Assembly (NCBI RefSeq): GCF_009865135.1
Contig: NZ_WWGH01000001.1
Location: forward strand, 4,154,001 to 4,218,000
DNA length: 64,000 nt
Direction: 5' to 3'
Source of the DNA: Streptomyces sp. SID8374
Lineage (GTDB): Bacteria > Actinomycetota > Actinomycetes > Streptomycetales > Streptomycetaceae
Made by a program: the position numbers and the translations under genes. Under the pieces are notes generated by a model. That model saw nothing but the letters and a program-made list of their open reading frames with translations, did not search any database and was not told the origin of the DNA. This document shows, piece after piece, positions 16,034 through 25,015 of this stretch (positions are counted from its first letter, which is position 1; every line of letters begins with the position of its first letter).

Positions 16034-17989
16034 TCAGTCCTCGGAGGACGAGGACGGCAGCTGGGTGGTGATCAGGTCCATCACCGAGGAGTCGGTGAGC
16101 GTGGTGACGTCGCCCAGCTCGCGGTTCTCGGCGACATCGCGCAGCAGGCGGCGCATGATCTTGCCGGAGCGGGTCTTGGGCAGCTCGGCCACCGGGAGCA
16201 CGCGCTTGGGTTTGGCGATCGGGCCGAGCGTCGTGCCGACGTGGTTGCGCAGCTCCGCCACCAGCTCGTCCGAGGCGGTCGCCGTGCCCCGCAGGATCAC
16301 GAACGCGACGATGGCCTGGCCCGTCGTCTCGTCGTTCGCCCCGACCACGGCCGCCTCGGCGACCGACGGGTGGGAGACGAGCGCGGACTCGACCTCGGTG
16401 GTCGAGATGTTGTGGCCCGACACGAGCATGACGTCGTCGACCCGGCCGAGCAGCCAGACGTCGCCGTCCTCGTCCTTCTTGGCGCCGTCGCCCGCGAAGT
16501 ACTTGCCCTCGAAGCGCGACCAGTAGGTGTCGAGGAACCGCTGGTCGTCGCCCCAGATGGTGCGGAGCATGGAGGGCCACGGCTCGGTGAGCACGAGGTA
16601 GCCGCCCCCGCCGTTGGGCACCTCGTTGGCCTCGTCGTCCACGACGGTGGCCGCGATCCCGGGCAGGGCGCGCTGGGCGGATCCCGGCTTGGTCTCGGTG
16701 ACGCCCGGCAGCGGCGAGATCATCATCGCGCCGGTCTCGGTCTGCCACCAGGTGTCCACGATCGGGCACTTGTCGGCGCCGATGTTCTTCCGGTACCACA
16801 TCCACGCCTCGGGGTTGATCGGCTCACCGACCGAACCGAGGACCCGGAGGCTGCTCAGGTCGAACTTGGCGGGGATGTCGTCACCCCACTTCATGAACGT
16901 ACGGATCGCGGTCGGCGCGGTGTAGAGGATCGTGACGCCGTACTTCTGCACGATCTCCCAGAAGCGGCCCTGGTGCGGGGTGTCGGGCGTGCCCTCGTAC
17001 ATGACCTGGGTCGCACCGTTGGCCAGCGGCCCGTAGACGATGTACGAGTGGCCGGTGACCCAGCCGACGTCGGCGGTGCACCAGTAGACGTCGGTCTCCG
17101 GCTTGAGGTCGAAGACCGCGTGGTGCGTGTACGCCGCCTGGGTGAGGTAGCCGCCGGAGGTGTGCAGGATGCCCTTCGGCTTACCCGTGGTGCCCGAGGT
17201 GTAGAGGATGAAGAGCGGCTGCTCCGCCTCGAAGGCCTCGGGGGTGTGCTCGGCGGACTGCCGGGCGGTGATCTCGTGCCACCAGACGTCGCGGCCCTCG
17301 GTCCACGCGGTGTCCTCACCGGTGCGGCGGACCACGAGGACGTGTTCGACGCTGTCGATACGGGAGACGGCGTCGTCGACCGCGGGCTTGAGCGCGGAGG
17401 GCTTGCCGCGGCGGTAGCCGCCGTCGGCAGTGATGACGACCTTGGCGTCCGCGTCCTGGATACGGGTGGCGATCGCGTCGGCGGAGAAGCCGCCGAAGAC
17501 CACCGAGTGCGTGGCGCCGATGCGGGCACAGGCCAGCATCGCGACGGCGGCCTCGGGGATCATCGGCAGGTAGACGGCGACCCGGTCGCCCTTGCTGACG
17601 CCCAGCTCGGTCAGTGCGTTGGCGGCGCGGGAGACCTCTTCCTTCAGCTCGGCGTAGGTGATGGCGCGGCTGTCGCCGGGCTCGCCCTCGAAGTGGATGG
17701 CGACCCGGTCGCCGTTGCCCGCCTCGACGTGGCGGTCCACGCAGTTGTACGCGACGTTCAGCTTGCCGTCCGCGAACCACTTCGCGAAGGGCGGGTTGCT
17801 CCAGTCGAGGGTCTCGGTCGGCTCGGTGGCCCACGTCAGGCGGCGGGCCTGCTCGGCCCAGAAGCCCAGCCGATCCGCCGCGGCCTGCTCGTACGCCTCT
17901 GCGGTGACGTTGGCGTTGGCGGCCAGAGCAGCAGGTGGAGCGAACTTCCGCTCTTCCCGAAGCAGGTTGGACAGGCTCTCGTTGCTCAC
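16034..17989 (-). CDS. acs: Acetyl-CoA synthetase
   Basis: 651 aa from GTG 17989, the family's normal length. It activates acetate to acetyl-CoA by way of acetyl-AMP. The AMP-binding P-loop is YTSGTTGKPKG. GSVGEPINPEAW and DTWWQTETG are further ANL-superfamily motifs. The C-terminal PKTRSGKIMRRLLR carries the catalytic Lys that is the site of regulatory acetylation. The start is preceded by GGAG at five bases; the in-frame ATG at 18031 has none. It is monocistronic between two hairpins, with a DasR-like palindrome upstream. Confidence 0.95.
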   Translation of the reverse strand: MSNESLSNLLREERKFAPPAALAANANVTAEAYEQAAADRLGFWAEQARRLTWATEPTETLDWSNPPFAKWFADGKLNVAYNCVDRHVEAGNGDRVAIHFEGEPGDSRAITYAELKEEVSRAANALTELGVSKGDRVAVYLPMIPEAAVAMLACARIGATHSVVFGGFSADAIATRIQDADAKVVITADGGYRRGKPSALKPAVDDAVSRIDSVEHVLVVRRTGEDTAWTEGRDVWWHEITARQSAEHTPEAFEAEQPLFILYTSGTTGKPKGILHTSGGYLTQAAYTHHAVFDLKPETDVYWCTADVGWVTGHSYIVYGPLANGATQVMYEGTPDTPHQGRFWEIVQKYGVTILYTAPTAIRTFMKWGDDIPAKFDLSSLRVLGSVGEPINPEAWMWYRKNIGADKCPIVDTWWQTETGAMMISPLPGVTETKPGSAQRALPGIAATVVDDEANEVPNGGGGYLVLTEPWPSMLRTIWGDDQRFLDTYWSRFEGKYFAGDGAKKDEDGDVWLLGRVDDVMLVSGHNISTTEVESALVSHPSVAEAAVVGANDETTGQAIVAFVILRGTATASDELVAELRNHVGTTLGPIAKPKRVLPVAELPKTRSGKIMRRLLRDVAENRELGDVTTLTDSSVMDLITTQLPSSSSED

Positions 17990-18074
17990 GACTTCTCCCA
18001 GTCCCAGGGTGTCCGTTGTGTCCCGGGGCATAGCTCATCAGGCGCGGAGCCGGGTGACAAGTGTCTGCCGGGAA

Positions 18075-18086
18075 TTGGTTTAGACC
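18075..18086. promoter_or_regulatory. Candidate DasR-responsive element upstream of acs
   Basis: TTGGTTTAGACC, followed by T, differs from the dre core TGGTCTAGACCA at two of twelve positions when aligned one base in. It sits about 86-97 bp upstream of the acs GTG. DasR is the GlcNAc-responsive GntR regulator, and deacetylation of GlcNAc-6-P releases acetate, which gives a metabolic rationale. The assignment is an inference from pattern. Confidence 0.4.
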
Positions 18087-18310
18087 TGTGTCTTCGTGTA
18101 TGGAAGCATGATCCCGCTCCGCTGGTCAGGACGGCTTTACGACGCGTCTTCACGACGTGTGGCGCAAAGTCGCCCTGCCGGTTCTGGCGCTCTGTGCTGC
18201 TTTCCTGCCGTACGACTGCTCTTCCTGCCGTACGGCGCGGAGCGGGGTCATCAGGTCTCACGGACCCGGGGGCTGTCCGGTTCAGGTGCCCTGGTGCGGC
18301 TGCTCTCGTG

Positions 18311-20800
18311 TCAGACGCCGGTGCGCTCCCGTTCTCCCGTGCCGACCCGGTCGAAGACCTCGTCGGGGCCCGTCCCGGAGCTGGACTCCTCGGTGAGCAG
18401 ATACGCCTGCGCCTCGCCGACGTGGAAGTACATGCCGTGCAGCTGGAGCGTCCCCTCGGCGAGCCGCCGGGCCACCGCCTCGTGCGCCCGCAGGTGCTCC
18501 AACTGCTGGACCACGTTGGTGAGACAGAGCTGCTCCACCTCGTCGGCGGGCAGTCTGCCGGAGATCCGCGCCCAGGAGTGGCGGCGCGACGCCATCCGCT
18601 CCAGGCTCGGCAGACCGTGGCGCAGCCAGCGCCACAGGGGGGTCCGCGGCTTCTGGGGACCGGACTCCGGCTCGCCCTTGAGCAGCGCCTGCATGGCGCC
18701 GCAGCCGGAGTGCCCGCAGACGGTGATGGACTCGACGCGCAGCACCTCCACCGCGTACTCGATCGCCGCGGCCACCGAGTCGTCTCCGCTCTCGGCCGAC
18801 ACGGTGCCGGGCGGGGGCACCAGGTTGCCGACGTTGCGCACGGTGAAGAGGTCGCCCGGCCCGCTGGAGGTGATCATGCTGGTGACGAGGCGGGAGTCGG
18901 CGCAGGTGATGAAGAGCTGGGAGGGGGCCTGGCCCTCGGAGGCGAGCCGGGCCAGCTCGTCGCGGACCAGGGGCGCGGTGTTCCGCTGGAACGAGCTCAG
19001 GCCGCTCAGCAGCCGATGGGCGCCGGCCTTCCGGCCGGCCCCTGGGACGGGGGAGGCGCCGGAATCGCTGCTGGTGAGCGTGTCGGTGGTGGCGCCGACG
19101 TGGTCCGCGGGGCGGTCGTGGCAGCGGTGGTTGCGCCACGGGGTCCAGGGGCGGCAGCAGGAGTGGGCCGCGGCGGCGGGCTCGGCGATGCGGCTGCCGG
19201 ACCGGCCGGTGAAGGCGATCCGGCCGCCCTGGGCGAGTTGGGCGCCGCGCCAGGACTGAATCGCCTCATAGGCGGCGTGGTCCATGAAGAAGCCGTCCAA
19301 CTCGACGGTCGCGTCGACGCCCGGCGGCAGCTGCCCCAGGGTCCGGGTGAGCCGGGGGACGGCCAGGAAGGTCAACTGGCCGTGGACGGTCACCACATGG
19401 CGCCCGTCCTGCTCGGTCACGGTGATCTTCGTGCGGCCCAGCCGGTGCAGCGAGACGATCACGGCCACGGCCACCCCGAGCGCGACGCCCGCCAGTGCGC
19501 CGAAGGCGACGACACCGGCGACCGTGGCCGCGTAGACGGGGAACTCCCGGTACTTATGGACGTTACGGATGTGCGCGAAGCTCACCATCTGGATCCCGAC
19601 CACCATCACCAGGGCGGCGAGCGCGGCCAGCGGGATCCACTCGAACACCGTGACCAGCAGGCCCGCCGCGATGAGCACCCAGACCCCGTGCAGCACGGTG
19701 GAGGCGCGGCCGGTCGCCCCGGCCCGCACATTGGCCGAGCCCCGCACCACGCCCCCGGCCACCGGGAGTCCGCCCAGCAGGCCGGTCACCGTGTTGGCGA
19801 CACCCTGACCGCGCAACTCGCGGTCCAGGTCGGACCGCTGGGGCGGGACGGCGGCGGGGGAGGCGGGGGCCGCGGTGGGGGGAGCGGTGGGTGCGGGCGT
19901 CGGCTCTCCGGCGCGGTCGGCGGCCAGCTTGTCCACGGCCACCGCGGCGAGCAGCGATTCCAGACTGGCCACCAGCATCACGGTGAACACCGCGGTGGCC
20001 AGGGCGAGAACGGGCCCCTGGGGCAGCTCCGGCAGGGCGTGCGACCGCCAGGACGGGAGGTCGACCCGGGCGAGGCCCGGCGTCGCCACGGCCGCCACCG
20101 CGGTCGCGATCACCACGGAGGCGAGCGCGGCCGGGATCCTCCCCACCGTCCGGCCGACCCGCCCCGGCAGCCGGGGCCACAGCAGCAGCACGGCGATGGT
20201 GAGCGCCCCGATCAGCGGGGCCGCCGCACCGATCCCGGCCAACTGCTCCGGCAGAGCCAGGGCGTTGGCCACGACGGAGCTCTGGGGCGACCCGCCCAGC
20301 ATGATGTGGAGCTGGGCGAGCGCGATCGCCACACCGATGCCGGCGAGCGTCCCGTGCACGATCGCCGGGCTGACGGCGAGCGCGTTGCGCGCGGCTCTCA
20401 CGGTGCCGAGGAGGATCTGGAGCAGTCCGGCGCCGACGGTGATGGCGCAGGTGGTGCGCCATCCGTAGACCTGGATCAGCTCGGCCGTGACGACGGTCAG
20501 TCCGGCGGAAGGGCCGCTGACCTGGAGCGGGGTGCCGCCGAACAGCCCGGCGACGATGCCGCCGACGGCCGCGGCCACCAGCCCGGCCTCCAGCGGGGCG
20601 CCCACGGCGAGCGCCAGGCCCAGCGACATCGGGACGGCGATGAGGAACACGGTGATCGAGGCGGACACATCCGCGCCCGCGATCCGCAGGCGGCGGCCGC
20701 CGGTCGGCGGCGGGCTGTGAGGACTCTTCGCCCCCGAGGCGCGGCGGGCGCGCGGACGGCGGGGCGTGGGGTCATGACGAGTGGGGGCGCAGGCGGACAT
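18311..20800 (-). CDS. SulP-family anion transporter fused to beta-carbonic anhydrase
   Basis: 829 aa from ATG 20800, fixed by GGAGGAGA seven bases upstream. Residues about 40-460 form a SulP transporter core with ten or more helices, including the SulP signature SGPSAGLTVV. A STAS domain follows (about 465-550). A Cys/His-containing linker leads into a beta-carbonic anhydrase (about 600-829) with zinc ligands in CADSR and HSGCGA. Such fusions are thought to couple bicarbonate or sulfate transport with CO2/bicarbonate interconversion at the membrane. A Pro/Ala-rich insert interrupts the transporter at about residues 300-325. It is divergent from the lipoprotein gene. Confidence 0.93.
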   Translation of the reverse strand: MSACAPTRHDPTPRRPRARRASGAKSPHSPPPTGGRRLRIAGADVSASITVFLIAVPMSLGLALAVGAPLEAGLVAAAVGGIVAGLFGGTPLQVSGPSAGLTVVTAELIQVYGWRTTCAITVGAGLLQILLGTVRAARNALAVSPAIVHGTLAGIGVAIALAQLHIMLGGSPQSSVVANALALPEQLAGIGAAAPLIGALTIAVLLLWPRLPGRVGRTVGRIPAALASVVIATAVAAVATPGLARVDLPSWRSHALPELPQGPVLALATAVFTVMLVASLESLLAAVAVDKLAADRAGEPTPAPTAPPTAAPASPAAVPPQRSDLDRELRGQGVANTVTGLLGGLPVAGGVVRGSANVRAGATGRASTVLHGVWVLIAAGLLVTVFEWIPLAALAALVMVVGIQMVSFAHIRNVHKYREFPVYAATVAGVVAFGALAGVALGVAVAVIVSLHRLGRTKITVTEQDGRHVVTVHGQLTFLAVPRLTRTLGQLPPGVDATVELDGFFMDHAAYEAIQSWRGAQLAQGGRIAFTGRSGSRIAEPAAAAHSCCRPWTPWRNHRCHDRPADHVGATTDTLTSSDSGASPVPGAGRKAGAHRLLSGLSSFQRNTAPLVRDELARLASEGQAPSQLFITCADSRLVTSMITSSGPGDLFTVRNVGNLVPPPGTVSAESGDDSVAAAIEYAVEVLRVESITVCGHSGCGAMQALLKGEPESGPQKPRTPLWRWLRHGLPSLERMASRRHSWARISGRLPADEVEQLCLTNVVQQLEHLRAHEAVARRLAEGTLQLHGMYFHVGEAQAYLLTEESSSGTGPDEVFDRVGTGERERTGV

Positions 20801-21087
20801 GTTCCCGTCTCCTCCGGAGGCAGCGCGGTCGCGAGGACGTAAAGGGACGCGGCCGTGGGTCACGGCGTGCAGCGGCGGGATTTCTCAACTCTCGGTAAAT
20901 GAATGGTAATGGAGAGTAAAGTTCAGCGCTTCGCATTCGGGTCATTTGGGTCAGCACATCACTCATTCAAGTGAATAGGCAGCTTTTCATTCGGTATGTC
21001 GCTCTCCTTCCCGCAGGGCCGCGTGCGAGTTTGGCCGCGCCGTGTCGGCACTCAACGCAAATAACCTGCAAGGAAGAGGGTGGGCGG
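20801..21087. promoter_or_regulatory. AT-rich divergent promoter region
   Basis: Between the SulP-carbonic anhydrase and the deacetylase-like lipoprotein genes. It is clearly AT-richer than its surroundings from about 20880 to 21000, with several ATTC/GAAT words and the dyad ATTCA-AG-TGAAT near 20964-20975. It holds no gene. Promoters for both directions are expected here, but I cannot pick unambiguous -35/-10 pairs. Confidence 0.4.
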
Positions 21088-22422
21088 ATGATGGCCGCCA
21101 CGAAGAGGATCGCCCTGGGCGTCATGACCACGGCGCTGGTCGCCGTACTCGCGGGCTGTTCGGGCTCGGGATCCGGGGGTTCCGCGCCCGGCGGGGCCGG
21201 TGCGGGCGCGGAGAAGGGGGCTCACGGCGCGAAGGAGAACGCTCCGGAGGCCGCCCCGAAGAACGCCGTCAAGCTCATCGGGGACGGCTCCACCGCCTTC
21301 ACCGGCGCCCAGCCGAAGATGCCGGCCGCCCAACGCCTGGCGCCGGGTCAGAAGCCCCCGCAGTTCGTGGTGTTCTCCTGGGACGGCGCCGGGGAGGACA
21401 GCCAGAAGCTCTTCTCGCACTTCCGCGGCGTCGCCAAGAAGTACAACGCCAACATGACGTACTTCCTCAGCGGTGTGTATCTCCTGCCTGAGGAGAAACG
21501 ATCCCTCTACGCTCCGCCGCAGCACTCGGCGGGCCGTTCCGACATCGGCTTCAACGACACCGAGGGCATCCGCAACACCCTCGCCGAGGTGCGCGCCGCC
21601 TGGAAGGACGGCAACGAGATCGGCACCCACTTCAACGGCCACTTCTGCGGCCCGGACGGCGGTGTGGGCACCTGGTCCGTCGAGGAGTGGAAGAGCGAGA
21701 TCAGCCAGGCGAAAGCTTTCGTCAAGAACTGGAAGACCAATGCTCCGGAGCTGAAGGGCGAGGCCCCGCTCCCCTTCGACTACGACCAGGAGCTGATCGG
21801 CGCCCGCACCCCCTGCCTCGAAGGGCAGAAGAACATGGTCGCCGCGGCCCGCGACATGGGCTTCCGCTACGACTCCAGCGGCGTCGGCAACCAGGTCTGG
21901 CCCAAGAAGAAGGCCGGCGTCTGGGACATCCCGCTCCAGCTCGTCCCGATGCCCGGCCGTGCCTTCGAGACCCTCTCCATGGACTACAACTTCATGGTGA
22001 ACCAGTCCGGTACGAAGACCCAGGGCGACCCCTCCCAGCACACCTACTGGGGCAACCAGATGCGCGACGGCCTGCTCCAGGCCTTCGACCGCTCGTACAA
22101 CGGCAACCGGGCGCCGCTGATCATCGGCAACCACTTCGAGTCCTGGAACGGCGGCACCTACATGCGCGCCATCGAGGAGACCATCGCGAAGGTGTGCACC
22201 AAGGAGGAGGTCCGCTGCGTCTCCTTCCGGCAGCTCGCGGACTGGCTGGACGCGCAGGACCCGCAGGCGCTGGCCAAGCTCGCCACCCTCGGCGTCGGTG
22301 AGGCGCCCAAGGAGGGGTGGAAGACCTACCTCGGCGCCCAGGCCGCCGCGGCCCCCAAGGGCGAGAAGGGCAAGGCGGCCGGTCCGGAGGCCGGAGAGCC
22401 GGCGCCCCGGAACGCGGGCTAG
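21088..22422 (+). CDS. Secreted lipoprotein, polysaccharide-deacetylase-like
   Basis: 444 aa from ATG 21088, with GGAAGAGGG upstream. A lipoprotein signal peptide ends LVAVLAGC, so the mature protein begins with a lipidated Cys, followed by a Gly/Ala/Ser linker. The catalytic-type region has VVFSWDGAGED (metal Asp) and NEIGTHFNGHF (His pair), which resemble the first two motifs of the carbohydrate esterase 4/NodB fold. A late GNHFESWNGG could supply another ligand. The length and divergence exceed standard peptidoglycan deacetylases, so the substrate is open. The C-terminal Ala/Gly/Lys/Pro tail runs into a 35-bp DNA repeat. Confidence 0.85.
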   Translation: MMAATKRIALGVMTTALVAVLAGCSGSGSGGSAPGGAGAGAEKGAHGAKENAPEAAPKNAVKLIGDGSTAFTGAQPKMPAAQRLAPGQKPPQFVVFSWDGAGEDSQKLFSHFRGVAKKYNANMTYFLSGVYLLPEEKRSLYAPPQHSAGRSDIGFNDTEGIRNTLAEVRAAWKDGNEIGTHFNGHFCGPDGGVGTWSVEEWKSEISQAKAFVKNWKTNAPELKGEAPLPFDYDQELIGARTPCLEGQKNMVAAARDMGFRYDSSGVGNQVWPKKKAGVWDIPLQLVPMPGRAFETLSMDYNFMVNQSGTKTQGDPSQHTYWGNQMRDGLLQAFDRSYNGNRAPLIIGNHFESWNGGTYMRAIEETIAKVCTKEEVRCVSFRQLADWLDAQDPQALAKLATLGVGEAPKEGWKTYLGAQAAAAPKGEKGKAAGPEAGEPAPRNAG

Positions 22423-22511
22423 CCGCCGCCCTCCCGGCACCTCGGAACGCGGGCTGGTCGCCGCCTTCCCCGTCACCCCGGAACGCGGCTTGGTCGCGGC
22501 CTCTCCGTCAC
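22406..22511. repeat. Three 35-36 bp tandem repeats across a gene end
   Basis: Units starting CCCGGAACGCGGGCT occur at 22406-22440, 22441-22476 and 22477-22511. The first copy contains the last codons and the TAG of the deacetylase-like gene; the other two are intergenic. The array lies between converging genes. The remainder up to 22604 shows no gene. Confidence 0.88.
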
Positions 22512-22604
22512 CCCGGTTGTACGTCTGTACGTTGCCGGGGTGACGGGAGGGCGTGGCGTGACGGGACGGCGGCCGGGGGCGAGGCGGGTGAGGCGGCCCG
22601 CGGG

Positions 22605-23600
22605 TCAGGCGGGTGCCGGAACGGTCGCTTCCGCGAGCTGCTCGCCGAGCACGAAGGACGGGTCCACCTGGGCGGCCAGGTCGGCGCCCGTCTTCTCGTT
22701 GCCCCAGCTCTCCGCGTTCTTCAGGTGGAAGTGCACCATCTGCCGGGTGTAGCGCTCCCAGTCGCGCAGCTCGTACGAGTCCTCGGCGGCGTCCTGGAGG
22801 GATTGCAGGGCCATCCGGTTGTCCGCCTCCAGCAGTTCGAACCGGGACGGCCTCCCCTTCTCCATGGACCGCACCCAGTCGGAGTGGCCCACCCCGATCA
22901 GCAGGTCGTCGCCGACCTCGGCGCGCAGGAAGTCCAGGTCGTCCGGGCCCTGCACCTTGTTGCCGACGACCTTCAGCGCGACGCCGAAGTCCCGTGCGTA
23001 CTCCTTGTACTGGCGGTACACCGACACCCCCTTCCGGGTCGGCTCCGCCACCAGGAACGTCATGTCGAAGCGCGTGAACATCCCCGAGGCGAACGAGTCC
23101 GACCCCGCCGTCATGTCCACCACGACGTACTCGTCCGGGCCGTCGACCAGATGGTTGAGGCAGAGCTCCACGGCCCCGACCTTGGAGTGGTAGCAGGCCA
23201 CCCCGAGGTCGGACTCCGTGAACGGGCCGGTGGCCATCAGCCGGATGTCTCCGTCGTCCAGCCGGACCGTACGCGCGCAGGCGTCGAAGATCGGGTTGTC
23301 CTCGCGGACCCGCAGCAGCCGTGAGCCCTCGCCGGGCGGAGTCGTCTTGATCATCGTCTCGGCGGAGGCGATACGGGGGTTGGTGCCCCGCAGATGGTCC
23401 TTGATGAGGGGCAGGTGCGCACCCATGGCGGGCAGCGCGGCTGCCCCCGCCTCCTCGAGGCCGAGGGCGGCCCCGAGGTGCTGGTTGATGTCGGCGTCGA
23501 TGGCGATGACGTGGGCTTCATTGGCGGCGAGGTGGCGGATGAAGAGCGAGGACAGCGTGGTCTTTCCGCTGCCGCCCTTCCCGACGAAAGCGATCTTCAT
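22605..23600 (-). CDS. MinD/CooC-family P-loop ATPase
   Basis: 331 aa from ATG 23600; a GTG two codons earlier at 23606 is the alternative. MKIAFVGKGGSGKTTLSSLF is the deviant Walker A at the very N-terminus, IAIDADINQHL follows, and VVVDMTAGSDSFASG is the Walker B region. This resembles CooC-type carbon-monoxide-dehydrogenase maturation ATPases, though no metal-enzyme gene is nearby. The function in Streptomyces is unknown. It converges with the lipoprotein gene and is divergent from the Fic-like gene by about 100 bp. Confidence 0.88.
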   Translation of the reverse strand: MKIAFVGKGGSGKTTLSSLFIRHLAANEAHVIAIDADINQHLGAALGLEEAGAAALPAMGAHLPLIKDHLRGTNPRIASAETMIKTTPPGEGSRLLRVREDNPIFDACARTVRLDDGDIRLMATGPFTESDLGVACYHSKVGAVELCLNHLVDGPDEYVVVDMTAGSDSFASGMFTRFDMTFLVAEPTRKGVSVYRQYKEYARDFGVALKVVGNKVQGPDDLDFLRAEVGDDLLIGVGHSDWVRSMEKGRPSRFELLEADNRMALQSLQDAAEDSYELRDWERYTRQMVHFHLKNAESWGNEKTGADLAAQVDPSFVLGEQLAEATVPAPA

Positions 23601-23702
23601 GTTCACCTAGGGTAGTGGGTCGATCGCACTGCGCTGTCGATGTTCGTGAAGATGGCCACTTGGGGGCGGTCCGGGTGTAGGGGGCGCGTAGCCTCGCTAC
23701 TT

Positions 23703-24527
23703 ATGAGTACGACTGCCTCTGACCCGCTCGCCACGCTCGGTTCCCTGCCCGGGGTGCCCTGTGCCGTGGACTCCGTACGCAAGGCCGTCGACCGCGTCTA
23801 CGGTCACCGCGTCATGCGCCGCCGCAGCAACGAGATCACGGCCGAGGCCGCGCTGCGGGGCTCCCGGGGCTCGGCGGCGCTCGCCGGTGCCGACTGGAAC
23901 CTGGAGGAGGTGCGCCGGCGCACCGACTTCAGCGGTGAGGACGAGGCGCGCGTGGTCGGGGCCGCGCTCAGGCTCACCGCGGAGGCCGGTCAACTGCTCT
24001 CCATCTGGCGGCAGTCGCCGCTTCGGGTGCTGGCGCGGCTGCATCTGGTGGCGGCCGGCGGGGCCGCGCCCGACGACGCGGTCGGGCGGCCGCGGCTGGC
24101 CGGGGAACCGGTCGACGAACCGCTGATCGAAGCGCCGCTCCCCGACGCCGACGAGGTGGCCGGGCGGCTCGAAGGGCTGTCGCAGCTGATCATCGCGGGC
24201 ACCGCGGCACCCGCTCTGGTGACGGCCGCGGTGGTGCACGGCGAACTGCTGGCGCTGCGCCCCTTCGGCTCGCACAACGGCTTGGTGGCGCGGACCGCCG
24301 AGCGCATCGTGCTGATCGGCAGCGGGCTGGACCCGAAGTCCATCTGCCCGGCCGAGGTGGGCCATGCGGAACAGGGGCGGGCGGCGTACGTCGCGGCGTT
24401 CGAGGGGTACACGTCGGGGACCCCCGAAGGCGTGGCCGCATGGATCGCGCACTGCGGGCGCTCCGTCGAACTGGGAGTGCGCGAGTCGACGGCGGTCTGC
24501 GAGGCCCTTCAGCGCGGCGCGGCTTAG
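23703..24527 (+). CDS. Fic/DOC-like protein with degenerate active site
   Basis: 274 aa. The region HGELLALRPFGSHNGLVAR corresponds to the Fic motif HxFx(D/E)GNGRxxR, which in active enzymes transfers AMP or other nucleotides to target proteins. Here the aligned region reads as HNGLVAR, so several key residues differ and activity is uncertain. The N-terminal half is Arg/Ala-rich and helical. Homologues are common in actinobacteria at this location, beside a CooC-like ATPase. A hairpin terminator follows at 24593-24621. Confidence 0.8.
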   Translation: MSTTASDPLATLGSLPGVPCAVDSVRKAVDRVYGHRVMRRRSNEITAEAALRGSRGSAALAGADWNLEEVRRRTDFSGEDEARVVGAALRLTAEAGQLLSIWRQSPLRVLARLHLVAAGGAAPDDAVGRPRLAGEPVDEPLIEAPLPDADEVAGRLEGLSQLIIAGTAAPALVTAAVVHGELLALRPFGSHNGLVARTAERIVLIGSGLDPKSICPAEVGHAEQGRAAYVAAFEGYTSGTPEGVAAWIAHCGRSVELGVRESTAVCEALQRGAA

Positions 24528-24592
24528 GGGGCGATGCCCCGGAGCGGGTGACGGCAGTCCGGGCGGGTGACGGCAGGCCGGGGAAAAGAGTT

Positions 24593-24621
24593 GCGGCGGT
24601 ACCGGAATGCGGTACCGCCGC
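24593..24621. terminator. Hairpin after the Fic-like gene
   Basis: GCGGCGGTACC at 24593-24603 pairs perfectly with GGTACCGCCGC at 24611-24621 around a 7-nt loop. It lies 66 bp beyond the stop codon. Confidence 0.8.
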
Positions 24622-24944
24622 TGGCACGTCCGCCCAGTTACCAAGCGTCCTCGTAAATTGCCCATCAGGTCGGGTACTTTGCCCGTCACCTGGTGCGGCT
24701 GGCCCGTAATCGACGGGTCGACGTCGCGTGGGTGCTCGGCTTTCGTGCGCGGTCCGTGGGGCCGTCACTGCGTTACAGGTCATCCTCACGGATGTCCTTG
24801 GTCTCGCGGGCCGTTGACTCCTTTGTACTCCAGGTCCAAGGGAAGGGAAAGCCCTGGCCCCACTTCTTTACTTTTATGTTCAATCATGGGCGAATCGGGC
24901 GCCGGTATCCGTGGGTGCGGTGGCATCCATGGGTGAGGTGTCGT
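24622..24944. other. Non-coding stretch with an AT-rich patch
   Basis: No gene supported: the ORFs here have poor third-position bias and no ribosome-binding sites. The stretch 24815-24890 is AT-richer than its surroundings and contains TTGACTCC and TACTTTTATG. It could hold a promoter or a small RNA, but I cannot define either. Confidence 0.4.
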
Positions 24945-24974
24945 GGGTGCACCCGCCTCGGCTCGGGTGCACCC
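24945..24974. terminator. Twin perfect palindromes GGGTGCACCC, likely terminator of the HAD gene
   Basis: The self-complementary decamer GGGTGCACCC occurs at 24945-24954 and again at 24965-24974, 20 bp apart. As RNA the two copies can pair with each other as a 10-bp stem with a 10-nt loop. It is 41 bp beyond the HAD gene stop on the minus strand. A protein-binding role is also possible because of the two-turn spacing. Confidence 0.6.
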
Positions 24975-25015
24975 CGTCCCCCTCGGTCGCGGCTCGGCTC
25001 AGGCCGCGGGGCGGC

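Noticed and set aside
14332..16071. Long plus-strand open frame opposite nhaA
   Set aside because: The translation is low-complexity Gly/Arg/Glu-rich and antisense to a clear NhaA; typical high-GC shadow.
15722..20842. Very long plus-strand open frame of about 1700 codons opposite nhaA, acs and the SulP fusion
   Set aside because: It is an antisense shadow of high-GC genes. The minus strand encodes complete recognised families over the same bases.
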